Notes: generated by a model from the sequence alone, not told the origin. 64,000 bases of DNA from Prevotellaceae bacterium UBA2448 (GCA_002342585.1 DDQG01000020.1:1-64000); one strand, 5' to 3'; positions 1-8,915 are shown, counted from the first letter of the stretch. A program made the numbers and translations.

Positions 1-222
1 TCACTATTCAATGGTAAAAACTTGATATTTTCAGAAAAAGAAGTGAGATATAAGTGAGGTTTAAGTGAGGTATATAGTGAGGTATGTTTTCACCTTAACT
101 GACTAAGTATCCAATACTTAACCCTATTTATAGTGAGGTGTCGGCAAAAATTGAAAAATTCTTCAGAAATTTAGGGATAAATTCATTTGAAGATTTGAAA
201 TTGCATCATTAAAAATATCAGT

Positions 223-310
223 CCGTAGGCTTACGGACTGCCAGTACGTAAGCTACGGACTCAGAGTACGCTAGTTACGGACTCAGAGTACGCAGGTGAC
301 GGACTAACAG
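223..310. repeat. Four-copy 22-bp tandem repeat
   Basis: Units at 223-244, 245-266, 267-288 and 289-310. The constant core is ACGGACTCAGAGTACG and six variable bases follow in each unit (TAAGCT, CTAGTT, CAGGTG). The left edge forms a perfect hairpin, CAGTCCGTA at 219-227 against TACGGACTG at 232-240. Each unit equals two 11-bp half-units, matching the period of neighbouring arrays. Confidence 0.85.
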
Positions 311-445
311 CAGCCTGTGTACCCTTGGAGAAAGTATAGGATAAAGATAATAGATAATAGATAATAGTTTATAGATAATAGTTGGAAAAAGTACAGGATT
401 AACATGGTTAGAAGTTATTGGTTATTGAGTAAACTACACTTAATT

Positions 446-563
446 GCTTCTAAGCTCCTTCTACCCTCCTTCTAAGCTCCTTCTAAGCTCCTTCTAAGCT
501 TACTCATGAGTAAGGCTAGAGTAAGGCTAGAGTAAGGCTAGAGTATAGCTAGAGTAAGGCTAG
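446..563. repeat. Twin 5 x 11-bp arrays around a 16-bp palindrome
   Basis: Five contiguous 11-mers related to CCTTCTAAGCT occupy 446-500, and five contiguous 11-mers related to AGTAAGGCTAG occupy 509-563. The junction is the perfect palindrome CTTACTCATGAGTAAG (499-514). Unit boundaries are exact to the base, with one divergent unit in each array. Confidence 0.85.
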
Positions 564-727
564 AAGCAGCCTAGAGTATGGTTTGTGCCTATAAATTATC
601 TATAAACTTTAACCGTTAACCTTTAACCGTTACCTACTCGTATCTTATCCACATGTTTCGAGTTAAGGACGGGAATACGCGAATTTTATTTGTTAATATT
701 TTTTAAAAATGGGTCTCAGAGGGTGAG

Positions 728-793
728 CATCCCCTGAGATCCCCCTGAGATCCCCCTGAGCACCCCCTGAGATCTCCCCGAGATCTCCCTAAC
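728..793. repeat. 11-bp tandem array, CCCCCTGAGAT type
   Basis: Six consecutive 11-base units, the last two diverged (ATCTCCCCGAG, ATCTCCCTAAC). It is C-rich on the plus strand and sits about 160 bases upstream of the GH16 gene. Confidence 0.8.
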
Positions 794-955
794 CATTTCC
801 TGGAATATGATAAGGATTCAAGGAGCAAAAATAAAAAAATATAAGTTTTTTGTGATACCAAATATAATAATGACTATCTTAGCGCAAAAATAATTAGGAG
901 TTAGGAGTTCAGTAAACGGTAAACAGTAAACGGTAAACAGTAAACAATAATCAAT

Positions 956-1816
956 ATGATGCGAAGTATAATAATAACTATCTTGGCTGCTATGGCAACT
1001 GTGTGCCAGGCTCAGGAATGGGAACTGGTATGGAGTGACGAATTCAACGGACAGGGAGAACCTGATAAAGAGGTATGGAACTTCGAACGGGGATTCGTAC
1101 GAAATCAAGAGGATCAGTGGTATCAGAAAGAAAATGCTTTTATGCAGGATGGGGTACTGATTATCGAGGCAAGGAAGGAACACAGACCCAATCCTACTTA
1201 CGACCCAGAGAGCCGCCATTGGGGCAGGAAGCGAGAGTTCATAGAATATTCGTCTGCCTGCATCACTTCTGCACGGAAGAAGGTTTTTCTGTATGGCAGA
1301 CTGGAGGTAAGGGCTAAGATTCCTGTTGCCGGAGGTGCCTGGCCAGCTATATGGACTTTAGGCAGCGGTGTGGAATGGCCTTCATGTGGAGAAATCGATG
1401 TGATGGAGTATTACCGAATTGGCGGAAAACCACATATCCTGGCAAATGCTGCATGGGGTAACGACAAGAAGTATGATGCTGTGTGGAACAGCAAGAAAAT
1501 CCCCTACTCTCACTTTACAGAAAAGGACAGTCTGTGGGCTGAGAAATTTCACGTATGGCGAATGGATTGGGATGAGAATAACATCAAGATTTATCTCGAC
1601 GATGAACTATTGAACGACATTCCACTAAGCACAACAATCAACGGTTCCATCGGGAATTTTGAGAATCCTTTCCATAAACCGCAATATATACTACTCAACC
1701 TCGCCCTTGGTGGAATAAACGGCGGTTCCATCGACGATTCGGCTCTACCTATGCGCTACGAGATAGACTACGTGAGAATTTATCAGAAAAAGAATGTACC
1801 TACTGGAATGACATAA
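956..1816 (+). CDS. GH16 family endo-beta-glucanase (laminarinase-like)
   Basis: Predicted secreted glycoside hydrolase of 286 residues acting on beta-1,3 or mixed-linked glucans. A short signal peptide (about 1-19, ending CQAQ) precedes a single GH16 jelly-roll domain. The catalytic signature GEIDVMEYY lies at residues 145-153, so Glu146 is the expected nucleophile, Asp148 the helper and Glu151 the acid/base. The M between D148 and E151 matches the laminarinase-type bulged motif rather than the lichenase type. Aromatic residues near WPAIWTLG and the C-terminal EIDYVRIYQK strand are typical of the family. The start follows a heptamer array; a second ATG one codon on is equally possible. Its 3' end overlaps the convergent GH115 gene by 34 bases. 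Substrate is inferred from family only. Confidence 0.9.
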   Translation: MMRSIIITILAAMATVCQAQEWELVWSDEFNGQGEPDKEVWNFERGFVRNQEDQWYQKENAFMQDGVLIIEARKEHRPNPTYDPESRHWGRKREFIEYSSACITSARKKVFLYGRLEVRAKIPVAGGAWPAIWTLGSGVEWPSCGEIDVMEYYRIGGKPHILANAAWGNDKKYDAVWNSKKIPYSHFTEKDSLWAEKFHVWRMDWDENNIKIYLDDELLNDIPLSTTINGSIGNFENPFHKPQYILLNLALGGINGGSIDDSALPMRYEIDYVRIYQKKNVPTGMT

Positions 1817-4110
1817 AACTGCCTATTTTTCTGGAAGTCAAGCATCCACTGGTCAATAATGATATGGTCGTCGAGAGCTTTGATGCGCAGTGTGTGTTTG
1901 CCAGCCTTCACTGTGACTGGGGTCTGCTTGAGTGCCTGACCGCGAAGAACACTCTTCTTCCAAAATTCGGAACGGTATTTCTCCTTGAGCGAGATGACGA
2001 CAGGAGTCTGGTCATCTATTCTCACCTCATAGCGCAGGTCGCCCTTGTCGCTGGGTTGCGTAGGAATCATCGCTGTATATAGAACGGCCTCCCCCGTCCC
2101 CTCCAGTTGGAGGGGCGTCTCAAATTCGTAAATCAAGGTGTTACCCTTTGCCAAAGCGACAGCTTTCATAGAGTGTCCTAACATATCTATTACTGTACAA
2201 GGGCTGGTACTGCTGTCATACTGGCAGGCATTGCGGGCAATAAATTGACAATTGTTTTCGTTTTGGTTTTCGTTAACCTCCGTCCTCACATTTGGTGCAA
2301 AGACAGGCAAGTCACGGGGAGCTGCTGACATCAGACCTTTCCACTTTCCATTATTCATGGTATTATAGTGCTCTGTCAGCATTTGTATGAGGTTATAGTC
2401 ATTACCATTTTTCGAAAGCATCTTTCGCGTCATTGCCGCTGAAGCATGCACAGGGTAAAGCACATGAGCGAAATATGCATCCTGCAGGTATTCTGGTATC
2501 ATCTGCGAATAAACATCAACTGTTGCTTCGATTCGTGCGAAGTCATTCATTCGCTCAAAAGCCTGCTTTCTGGTAAACTCTGTTGTGGTGGGAACAGACT
2601 TGCCGCCAGGATACTTCTTCTTGTCGAGCTCTACCTGCGTCCATCCCATGAATTCCGGGCGACGGATGCCATTCAGGCGATAAAGCTCTCGCATAGCAGG
2701 TGCTATAGCATGACCTACCTCTGCCCCAAACTGGGTGCAAAGCCAGTTCTCAAGGTGCTGATTGAGTGTAAACACTCCCCTCTCTTTTGGAGAGGGGCTG
2801 GGGGTGAGGCTCTCAATATCCCAAGCCATATCGAGGAAGAGCTCCAAGTCATATGCTGCCACCTTTGGGTCGTGAACATTTGCTATCCATAGCTTGCGGC
2901 AGTTGTGGTCATAAGCCGCCTTCATCTCAGTATATATGAGGCCTGGCTGCGTTGTGGTGAGCCATAGATAGTCATGTGGTCTGCCCCAATAGCTGAGGTG
3001 ATAATACACTCCTCCACCACCCTTGCGCTTCTGCTGCTCTGCATCAGGAAGGCGGGTCAGGTAGCCATAGTTGTCGTCGCACCACATCAGGGTCACATCA
3101 TCAGGCACCTTCAGACCACTCTCATAAATCTCCAGCACCTCTTTGTAAGGGATGAAGACCTGTGGCACTTTCTCCACATCCTTGCTGTAATATTTCTTTA
3201 TGAGTTCCCGCTGATCGTCAATTACCTGCTGCAAGCCATTCAGTTTCTCCTCTGGTGTCTTCACACCCTCCATCGAACCGTCATGAATGCCTCGCATGCC
3301 GATAGTAAAGAATTCTTCCGAACCCTTCACTTGTTTCAGGCGCTCTGCCCAGTATTTCTTTACTGCTTCGCGATTGGTGATATAGTTATATGCCCCTCGC
3401 TCCTTTACGTTCCATTCAGCCACATTGTTGCGCAAGAGAGGTTCACAATGGCTTGTGCCTATCAAAATGCCGAAGGAATCGGCCATTTCTTTGTTTCCCT
3501 TTACTGTAAAAAAGCCAGGACTGACATCATGCATAGCAGGCCAGATGATGTTGGCACGAAGCCTCAGCATCAGTTCGAAGAGTCGCTTATAGGTCTGTGG
3601 CCCCATATTGTCCTGCGACCACTTGCGGATGCTCCAGTCTTCGTCATTGATGAAGATGCCACGATACTGAACAGAAGGGGTCTTCTCTATGCGAAAGTCG
3701 TCTGCCAGAGACAACTTGTTTTTGCTATGTGGCCTCACATCGCCCCACCACACCCAAGGCGAAACACCTGCCATCCGGCTCAGTTCCAAGAGTCCGTAGG
3801 CAGCACCTCGGGCATTGTGGCCTTCTACCACTATCTTTCCATCCTTAACACTGATGCAGAAGCCGTCATCGCTGCCTTTGCCTTGCACAATGCGGATAAC
3901 AGCATTCTTGGAGGCAACAGCCTTCTTGCCTGTCACCAGTTCCATATCACCCTCAAACAGACGAAGAGCTTGCTGAACAACAGGAGCAGCCTTTCCTTCT
4001 ACCTGATAGCTCACGGCATTGCTGCCATCATACCACACGATATTGGCTTTCAGAATATTAGAACTACACAGAAGTGCAACGATATACAGAATTTTTTTTG
4101 TTGTTTTCAT
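1783..4110 (-). CDS. GH115 family alpha-glucuronidase
   Basis: Predicted exported enzyme (775 residues) that removes glucuronic or 4-O-methylglucuronic acid side chains from xylan. The start is placed at MKTTKK, which opens a clear signal peptide (about residues 1-22); an upstream in-frame GTG-type extension has no such logic. GH115 hallmarks include the N-terminal VEGHNARGAAYGLLELSR region, the WKW-type barrel entry INDEDWSIRKW, and the run CDDNYGYLTRLP and YYHLSYWGRPHDYLW in the barrel. Two palindromic repeats are inserted in frame, giving LTPSPSPKERG near residue 444 and TPLQLEGTGEAV near residue 670; both interrupt otherwise family-like sequence. The gene converges on GH16 and ends inside it. 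A hemicellulose role fits the neighbouring GH16, but no SusC/D pair is present. Confidence 0.9.
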   Translation of the reverse strand: MKTTKKILYIVALLCSSNILKANIVWYDGSNAVSYQVEGKAAPVVQQALRLFEGDMELVTGKKAVASKNAVIRIVQGKGSDDGFCISVKDGKIVVEGHNARGAAYGLLELSRMAGVSPWVWWGDVRPHSKNKLSLADDFRIEKTPSVQYRGIFINDEDWSIRKWSQDNMGPQTYKRLFELMLRLRANIIWPAMHDVSPGFFTVKGNKEMADSFGILIGTSHCEPLLRNNVAEWNVKERGAYNYITNREAVKKYWAERLKQVKGSEEFFTIGMRGIHDGSMEGVKTPEEKLNGLQQVIDDQRELIKKYYSKDVEKVPQVFIPYKEVLEIYESGLKVPDDVTLMWCDDNYGYLTRLPDAEQQKRKGGGGVYYHLSYWGRPHDYLWLTTTQPGLIYTEMKAAYDHNCRKLWIANVHDPKVAAYDLELFLDMAWDIESLTPSPSPKERGVFTLNQHLENWLCTQFGAEVGHAIAPAMRELYRLNGIRRPEFMGWTQVELDKKKYPGGKSVPTTTEFTRKQAFERMNDFARIEATVDVYSQMIPEYLQDAYFAHVLYPVHASAAMTRKMLSKNGNDYNLIQMLTEHYNTMNNGKWKGLMSAAPRDLPVFAPNVRTEVNENQNENNCQFIARNACQYDSSTSPCTVIDMLGHSMKAVALAKGNTLIYEFETPLQLEGTGEAVLYTAMIPTQPSDKGDLRYEVRIDDQTPVVISLKEKYRSEFWKKSVLRGQALKQTPVTVKAGKHTLRIKALDDHIIIDQWMLDFQKNRQFYVIPVGTFFF
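2098..2115. repeat. Palindromic repeat inside GH115 gene (copy 1)
   Basis: CCCCTCCA and TGGAGGGG pair perfectly around two bases (GT). The insert keeps the GH115 frame and encodes the peptide TPLQLEG on the minus strand. Confidence 0.8.
2777..2797. repeat. Palindromic repeat inside GH115 gene (copy 2)
   Basis: CCCCTCTC (2777-2784) pairs with GAGAGGGG (2790-2797) over a five-base loop, followed by CTGGGGGTGAG. The segment is in frame and encodes LTPSPSPKERG, an unusual proline-rich stretch for a GH115 barrel. Confidence 0.8.
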
Positions 4111-4133
4111 GGAAATATACAAGTTTGTGAGGC

Positions 4134-4142
4134 ACAAAGATA
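4134..4142 (-). promoter_or_regulatory. Putative Bacteroidetes -7 promoter element for GH115
   Basis: TATCTTTGT on the minus strand, about 25 bases before the chosen ATG, matches TAnnTTTG. No clear TTTG -33 element is seen. Confidence 0.5.
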
Positions 4143-4181
4143 TGAATTGTTTTTTAAACTCATATAGGAAAGCGTAAAAAA

Positions 4182-4202
4182 AGTTTACAGTTTATAGTTT
4201 AA
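4182..4202. repeat. Heptamer array AGTTTAC/AGTTTAT/AGTTTAA
   Basis: Three clear heptamers, possibly continuing degenerately to about 4216, lie between the GH115 promoter and the 3' end of the downstream large gene. Confidence 0.6.
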
Positions 4203-4241
4203 ACCAGTTAAGGCTAGCGTTAACGTTATCTTTGAAAAGTT

Positions 4242-7200
4242 TTATTTTGTCAGAGGGCGACCCTTGCTGTCCAAACCCTCTATACTGATGTACATGTCGG
4301 TACAAGAGGAATTATTATAGAATTCGATGTGTGCCTTTCCTTTTTGGTTGGTGATGACATTGGGTTTCCAGTAGATAGTGCGACGGAAATCCTCGACAGG
4401 AGGCATGACGGAGTAATCTTCCATCTTGAATACAGTAGGAGTACTGAAACCCTGATAGGTGGTGCGACGCACACCCTTCTGTTTGGCTACCTGCACTTCA
4501 CGATGGGTAAAGACATAGAGAGTGACCGGGTCCATGCGGTCAATCTTGTCGCACTGGATATGCTTGTGCATGGCTTCCTTGTCTTCAGATATGTATACGG
4601 TATTGACATCCTCAAGCAAATCGGGTAGTTCGAGCATGGAATTGGAGTGATCGTCGTAGCTAATCATCATCTTCATGGTACGTATGTAGCGCGGATTTTC
4701 ATCATAACTGAGAAGGCGTTCGTCGCCAGTGGCATCAGAATAGAACTTACAACCCGTAACTGTGACGAACATGTTATCCACAATCCAGACAATGGGACGG
4801 TTCTTGTATGTAAGTCCACCGGTGTAGAGCAGCAACTGACTGGAAAGTGGTGATACGTCGTAGTTGAGACCATGATGCGGATCGAAATCATTATAATAGA
4901 CAGCCATGCGGTTACCTGCACGGTCGCTCGTAGGAAGAGTACTTCCATCGGGCATAGGGATATCATCTCCCATTACGATGATAAGGTCGGTGAGTTGAGG
5001 GGTGCCATAGAAGAAACTGTTCTTCTCCTTCAGCCAATCGCCGAACGATGGCACATCCCTGCCTGCATCGAGGTATGAATCCACATCGGCATCGCAATCG
5101 TAGAAGATATTGGAATTATAGCGTGCATAGCGTTCGTTAGTCCATCCGTTGGTATCTTTCCAACTGCGACGCGCCTTCACTTTCACCTCTGGCAACAGCT
5201 GATCCCTCTTACCCATCACAACGGTAACGGAGTCGTCAGTCTGCCAATGCCAGATACGTGTGGTATCGGTAGGTTGCACAGCACACTCGGCAGGACTGAG
5301 CAGACGACTCTTCGGACTGAAATTACGGTCGATGCCGATACTGTAGTTTTCAGGTTCGCCAGCCACTGAGGTTCTGAGCAGAAGATTCCATTTTCCGGTG
5401 ATATCGGGTAGTCCGAAATAGTAGTTACCAAGGCTGTCAGACTTCTCCTGACCTTTAAGACTTTGTCCCTGTACGTTATACAGGGTTGCCGAAATGTCCA
5501 CACCACCATATTGCTGACTCTTCCGAGGATAGAGTCGTCCGGTGAGATAGAGACGGTCCTCTACATGCTGTTGCCGTTCGGGTACGACCTGTCCGGTCAT
5601 GAGTCGCCAATCGTAACGCCGCCATCCCTGCACCATCATGAGCAGGTCGGCACGGCGGCGGTGTTCCGCATCATCAGCTTCGAAGTAATATTCAGGATGA
5701 GCAATATATCCCTTTATCTCACTGCCAAGCAAGAGCCATGTACGTATGTCGCCGACACGACCATTTACCATCGTAGCAGCATCGACGGCAGAGAAGGAAA
5801 GCTGGGAACGGGGTTCGGCACTGATGGTCAGTTCGACCCTTCCACAAGGCTGTATCATTTCAGTCCCCGCTGCCAAGCGTACGCTATCCTGCAGGCAGAG
5901 CTGCGGACAGACGAAGAAAAGACGTTCGGCACATATCTTTCCGTTGACATCGAACACCGTAAGTTGATTGACTCCGGCAGGTAAGCGACTACGCAGAAAA
6001 CTCATGTGAAAATGCTCAGAGGCAGTAAGTGTGTCGCATTGCAGGATTTGTCCGCCATGCATGATGACATATCCCAACATACGTCCCTGCAAACCTTGTG
6101 AGGTACGAAGCGAAACATCGATGAAATCGTCGTTTCCACTCATATCTACATTAAGGGAACAACCATCGGAAAGAGGTTGTGGAAGCTGTCCCCGCATTTC
6201 CTTACCACCGCATCGCGCAATCATGGTATAGGCAGTCCCTGCTGAAGGAGTAAGACGGAAGAATCCGCGTCCGTCGGCATCGGCAGTGGCACTGCATATA
6301 ATGCTTCCTGTAGCGTCTTTGACCTCACACACAGCCCCGACGGCAGGCATACCATCGTCGTCGGTAACGGTGAATGCTACCCTACCCTCGATGTCTGCAA
6401 CCATATTACCCCCTTCGGGATAGAAATGCACATTACGGCTACTGCTGCGTTTGGACTTACTCTTCGAGGTTGAAGCATCCGGGTCGAAGGTAGAGGGTCC
6501 GAGGTCGGAGTCGGAACGGTTATCAGGCAGACGATTGCGATGACTCAGCATATCCATCTTTGGAGTCGAATAATCGCCCTCCTTAGAAGGAGCATTGAAG
6601 ACAGGTATGACACGCGAGAAGCATACGTTACTGCCCCAGTTCATCATGTAGCGGGTATAGGCACGGAGTTCGTAGAAACCGGTCTGCATGATACTGTCAA
6701 TACTTATGTCGCCCCATGCCACCCCGTTGTTTACAGACAGTTTGCGGGTTGCAACCACGTCACCACCGGGATTGAGCAGTTCTACGTAAAGTACACGACT
6801 CAAATCGGTAGACCGTCCGGTATCAGTGCGGGTGAGGTAAGCCTTGAAACGGATGGTCTCGCCCTTGAAATAACCCGTATTGTCGAGGTGCAGATAAACC
6901 TTCTCCTGCGGTTGCACGATATTGAAACGCATGGCATGACGGATATAAGCCATCACACTGCGAGCCTCGGGTGATAAAGAAAGGCTGTCGGAAGACAAGG
7001 CTTTATCAGTCTTGACAGCCTCCACGAGGTCGCGCACCAATCCATCGCCGAGATACATCTGCTGCAAATCCACTTCGTTATCTCCACTGACGAGCAAGTC
7101 TTCATCCTCGGTACGTTTCATAAAACTGAATTCCTTGTCGAGTTCGACATTCGAACCCACATTCCTGATGGTATAAAGCAGATTGTCATCGATGGTCTCA

Positions 7201-8240
7201 CCATAGGTAAGCGGCAGGTGATAGGCATCTACGTTCACCAGTGTACAGTGCATATCGAGTTCGTCCGTCTCAAGTTCGAACTCCATGGTATTCACCTCAG
7301 AAAAACCGTTGCGATGGGTATAGTCGATAAATATGTTGATATTCTCATACGACGTTTCACTCTGGTCGTCAGTATGTTTGACATGGAGCATCACACTTCG
7401 CAGACTACCGTCAAAACGCAGGGGACGATAGGTGGCAGCATCCACATAGAGGGTACCGCCCAGCACTATGCGTTCATTCAACCGTTTAGGTTTGAAATGG
7501 AAGCGGTAGATTAGTCGTCCGTCGTCATCAGCAATATTCTCGCGCGACACCTCATAGTGGCGACTGAAATAGCCGGACGTGGCGTCGTGGGGCAGCGGAA
7601 TGGTGATGCCTCCCCAAACCTGAGCATCGCGCATCATAGGACCGAGTGACATGAGCCAATGGAGGTTGGTGCGGGTAAGCGACGACTGCTTGCGTCCCTC
7701 TCCTCTACTGAGCAGGTTGCGTGCCCAGTACTTTCCGGAAGTCAGTTTACAGGTTCGCAGGTTAACAGCTGAAGCCGCATCGATAAAGGCCTCCACCATC
7801 TCCATCGTATTACCATAACGAACGGATATACGATTGAAAAAGGGAGTACGATGCCGCAGATTCTTACGGTATTCCTTGGACATAGTCTTCACCACCTTCA
7901 TCAACAGAGCATCATCGCCAAGTACTTCAACTCCAGAGAGTTCTACGGCCAGTTCCCTGAGTTTCACAACAGCAGGCAGTCTGCGTGCTACGACAGTTTG
8001 TGTGGCATAACCGACAAACGAGAACCGCAAAACATCGTCTTCGTATGCCGATAAAGTGAAGTCGCCCTGCAAGTTGGTAACTGCTCCCCTACCCTCGCCC
8101 GAATACACATTGACAAAAGGAAGAGGTTCGCCCGTAACCTCATCCACAACCCTTCCACTATATGGTCTCAATTCGCTCTGTTGAGCCAAGGCTGAGACTG
8201 AAAGCAGGAGGACACAAAGGGATGCAAACAGATTCTTCAT
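4242..8240 (-). CDS. Large exported carboxypeptidase-regulatory/MG2-like protein
   Basis: A 1,332-residue exported protein with signal peptide (MKNLFASLCVLLLSVSALAQ). Residues about 24-105 form a CarboxypepD_reg-like beta-sandwich (GRVVDEVTGEPLPFVNVYSG, then FSFVGYATQTV), common at the N-terminus of TonB-dependent receptors. A central region near residues 435-540 resembles the MG2 domain of alpha-2-macroglobulin-like proteins (EKVYLHLDNTGYFKGETIRFKAYL). A second carboxypeptidase-like unit near 600-690 contains VAFTVTDDDGMPAVGAV. The C-terminus (GKAHIEFYNNSSCTDMYISIEG) is typical of Bacteroidales proteins of this architecture. No C-terminal TonB barrel is evident. The role is unknown; family members are usually predicted periplasmic or outer-membrane associated. 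It is transcribed from a promoter divergent with the DUF4833-like gene. Confidence 0.75.
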   Translation of the reverse strand: MKNLFASLCVLLLSVSALAQQSELRPYSGRVVDEVTGEPLPFVNVYSGEGRGAVTNLQGDFTLSAYEDDVLRFSFVGYATQTVVARRLPAVVKLRELAVELSGVEVLGDDALLMKVVKTMSKEYRKNLRHRTPFFNRISVRYGNTMEMVEAFIDAASAVNLRTCKLTSGKYWARNLLSRGEGRKQSSLTRTNLHWLMSLGPMMRDAQVWGGITIPLPHDATSGYFSRHYEVSRENIADDDGRLIYRFHFKPKRLNERIVLGGTLYVDAATYRPLRFDGSLRSVMLHVKHTDDQSETSYENINIFIDYTHRNGFSEVNTMEFELETDELDMHCTLVNVDAYHLPLTYGETIDDNLLYTIRNVGSNVELDKEFSFMKRTEDEDLLVSGDNEVDLQQMYLGDGLVRDLVEAVKTDKALSSDSLSLSPEARSVMAYIRHAMRFNIVQPQEKVYLHLDNTGYFKGETIRFKAYLTRTDTGRSTDLSRVLYVELLNPGGDVVATRKLSVNNGVAWGDISIDSIMQTGFYELRAYTRYMMNWGSNVCFSRVIPVFNAPSKEGDYSTPKMDMLSHRNRLPDNRSDSDLGPSTFDPDASTSKSKSKRSSSRNVHFYPEGGNMVADIEGRVAFTVTDDDGMPAVGAVCEVKDATGSIICSATADADGRGFFRLTPSAGTAYTMIARCGGKEMRGQLPQPLSDGCSLNVDMSGNDDFIDVSLRTSQGLQGRMLGYVIMHGGQILQCDTLTASEHFHMSFLRSRLPAGVNQLTVFDVNGKICAERLFFVCPQLCLQDSVRLAAGTEMIQPCGRVELTISAEPRSQLSFSAVDAATMVNGRVGDIRTWLLLGSEIKGYIAHPEYYFEADDAEHRRRADLLMMVQGWRRYDWRLMTGQVVPERQQHVEDRLYLTGRLYPRKSQQYGGVDISATLYNVQGQSLKGQEKSDSLGNYYFGLPDITGKWNLLLRTSVAGEPENYSIGIDRNFSPKSRLLSPAECAVQPTDTTRIWHWQTDDSVTVVMGKRDQLLPEVKVKARRSWKDTNGWTNERYARYNSNIFYDCDADVDSYLDAGRDVPSFGDWLKEKNSFFYGTPQLTDLIIVMGDDIPMPDGSTLPTSDRAGNRMAVYYNDFDPHHGLNYDVSPLSSQLLLYTGGLTYKNRPIVWIVDNMFVTVTGCKFYSDATGDERLLSYDENPRYIRTMKMMISYDDHSNSMLELPDLLEDVNTVYISEDKEAMHKHIQCDKIDRMDPVTLYVFTHREVQVAKQKGVRRTTYQGFSTPTVFKMEDYSVMPPVEDFRRTIYWKPNVITNQKGKAHIEFYNNSSCTDMYISIEGLDSKGRPLTK

Positions 8241-8263
8241 GATATGCGGACAGTATTTTTACC

Positions 8264-8272
8264 GCAAATCTA
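8264..8272 (-). promoter_or_regulatory. Putative -7 promoter element for the MG2-like gene
   Basis: TAGATTTGC on the minus strand, 24 bases upstream of the start codon, divergent from the plus-strand element at 8294-8302. No convincing -33 TTTG. Confidence 0.5.
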
Positions 8273-8293
8273 GTGAAAATAAAATTTTTTCCA

Positions 8294-8302
8294 TACATTT
8301 GC
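8294..8302 (+). promoter_or_regulatory. Putative -7 promoter element for DUF4833-like gene
   Basis: TACATTTGC, 22 bases upstream of the ATG at 8324, matches TAnnTTTG. Confidence 0.55.
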
Positions 8303-8323
8303 AGCGTAATTTTCAAAAAAAAC

Positions 8324-8806
8324 ATGGGAAAGTTCATTACCATCATGATGGTGCTACTATGGCAGGGCATCAGCACAGCGACAGCAGCTGACAGGATTTT
8401 CTTTGTTTCAAGAAATCTGAACAAGAATATCATTGTGTATGATGTGAACCTAAAAAACGGGAAACTGGACACAGACAAACCACTACACCCCTATTGGTAC
8501 CGACTGGAGGAAAACCCCATAACCACAGGTGAACTGACATTCATACAACGCAAGTTGGCTTACGGTTACTCGGTTGAGGAAGAAGGAGATAACGAAGCGT
8601 ACGTAAGACTGAAGGCATACAAAAAACGTATGGTTAAGATTTGCAAACGCGAGGGGAAATGGGTGGGCATTACCCACATAAACAATAAGGAATGCATACT
8701 GACTGAGATTTTCGCTCACTGTCCCAGTCGCACATCATGCGATTATCTGATTCTGAAAGGTAAGAGTACAGCAGACGGCAAGGAGGAGCAGGAGAAAGTG
8801 AAATAA
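8324..8806 (+). CDS. Exported DUF4833-like protein
   Basis: About 160 residues with an N-terminal signal peptide (MGKFITIMMVLLWQG, cleavage near TATAA/DR). I chose ATG 8324 because the promoter-like TACATTTGC lies just upstream; an upstream in-frame GTG at 8273 would place the promoter inside the gene. The mature part begins RIFFVSRNLNKNIIVYDVNL and contains HPYWYRLEE, resembling the DUF4833 family, whose function is unknown. It stands alone, divergent from the MG2-like gene, with the efflux operon promoter downstream. The family call is from memory of the pattern, so moderate. Confidence 0.65.
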   Translation: MGKFITIMMVLLWQGISTATAADRIFFVSRNLNKNIIVYDVNLKNGKLDTDKPLHPYWYRLEENPITTGELTFIQRKLAYGYSVEEEGDNEAYVRLKAYKKRMVKICKREGKWVGITHINNKECILTEIFAHCPSRTSCDYLILKGKSTADGKEEQEKVK

Positions 8807-8884
8807 TTGACTTCCAATATGGGATAAATGTATCCTCAAAACCTAAAATTTTATAAATAATGTGATAAAATTGCAAGGAGGAAT

Positions 8885-8900
8885 AGTTGCTGTAGCAACT
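8885..8900. promoter_or_regulatory. Palindromic operator candidate upstream of efflux operon
   Basis: AGTTGCTGTAGCAACT is a perfect 16-bp palindrome around a two-base centre. It ends 15 bases before the -7 element at 8916, so it covers the expected -33 region, the usual place for a repressor. No regulator gene is adjacent. Confidence 0.55.
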
Positions 8901-8915
8901 GTTCCACTTTTTTTT

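Larger units (their letters stand above)
1..955. repeat. Gene-free region of short tandem arrays
   Basis: I see no credible gene in this stretch. It holds consecutive tandem arrays with different unit sequences: AGTGAGGTATA-type 11-mers at about 41-85, a 22-bp unit repeated four times at 223-310, heptamers GATAATA at 346-380, CCTTCTAAGCT 11-mers at 446-500, AGTAAGGCTAG 11-mers at 509-563, CCCCCTGAGAT 11-mers at 728-793, and AGTAAAC/GGTAAAC heptamers at 911-945. Base composition and in-frame stops argue against coding. The last array ends ten bases before the GH16 start codon. Confidence 0.85.

Noticed and set aside
223..563. CRISPR or similar guide array
   Set aside because: The repeats are tandem with at most six variable bases, no spacers of useful length, and no cas or related effector genes nearby.
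818..1219. Minus-strand 133-codon frame over the left repeat region and GH16
   Set aside because: It consists of translated tandem repeats plus antisense of the GH16 start, with no family-like features.
4111..4137. Longer GH115 N-terminus beginning MCLTNLYIS
   Set aside because: It would overlap the -7 promoter element and precede a normal signal peptide.
2974..4167. Plus-strand frame of 397 codons opposite GH115
   Set aside because: It is antisense to a well-supported glycoside hydrolase and has the composition of a mirror frame.
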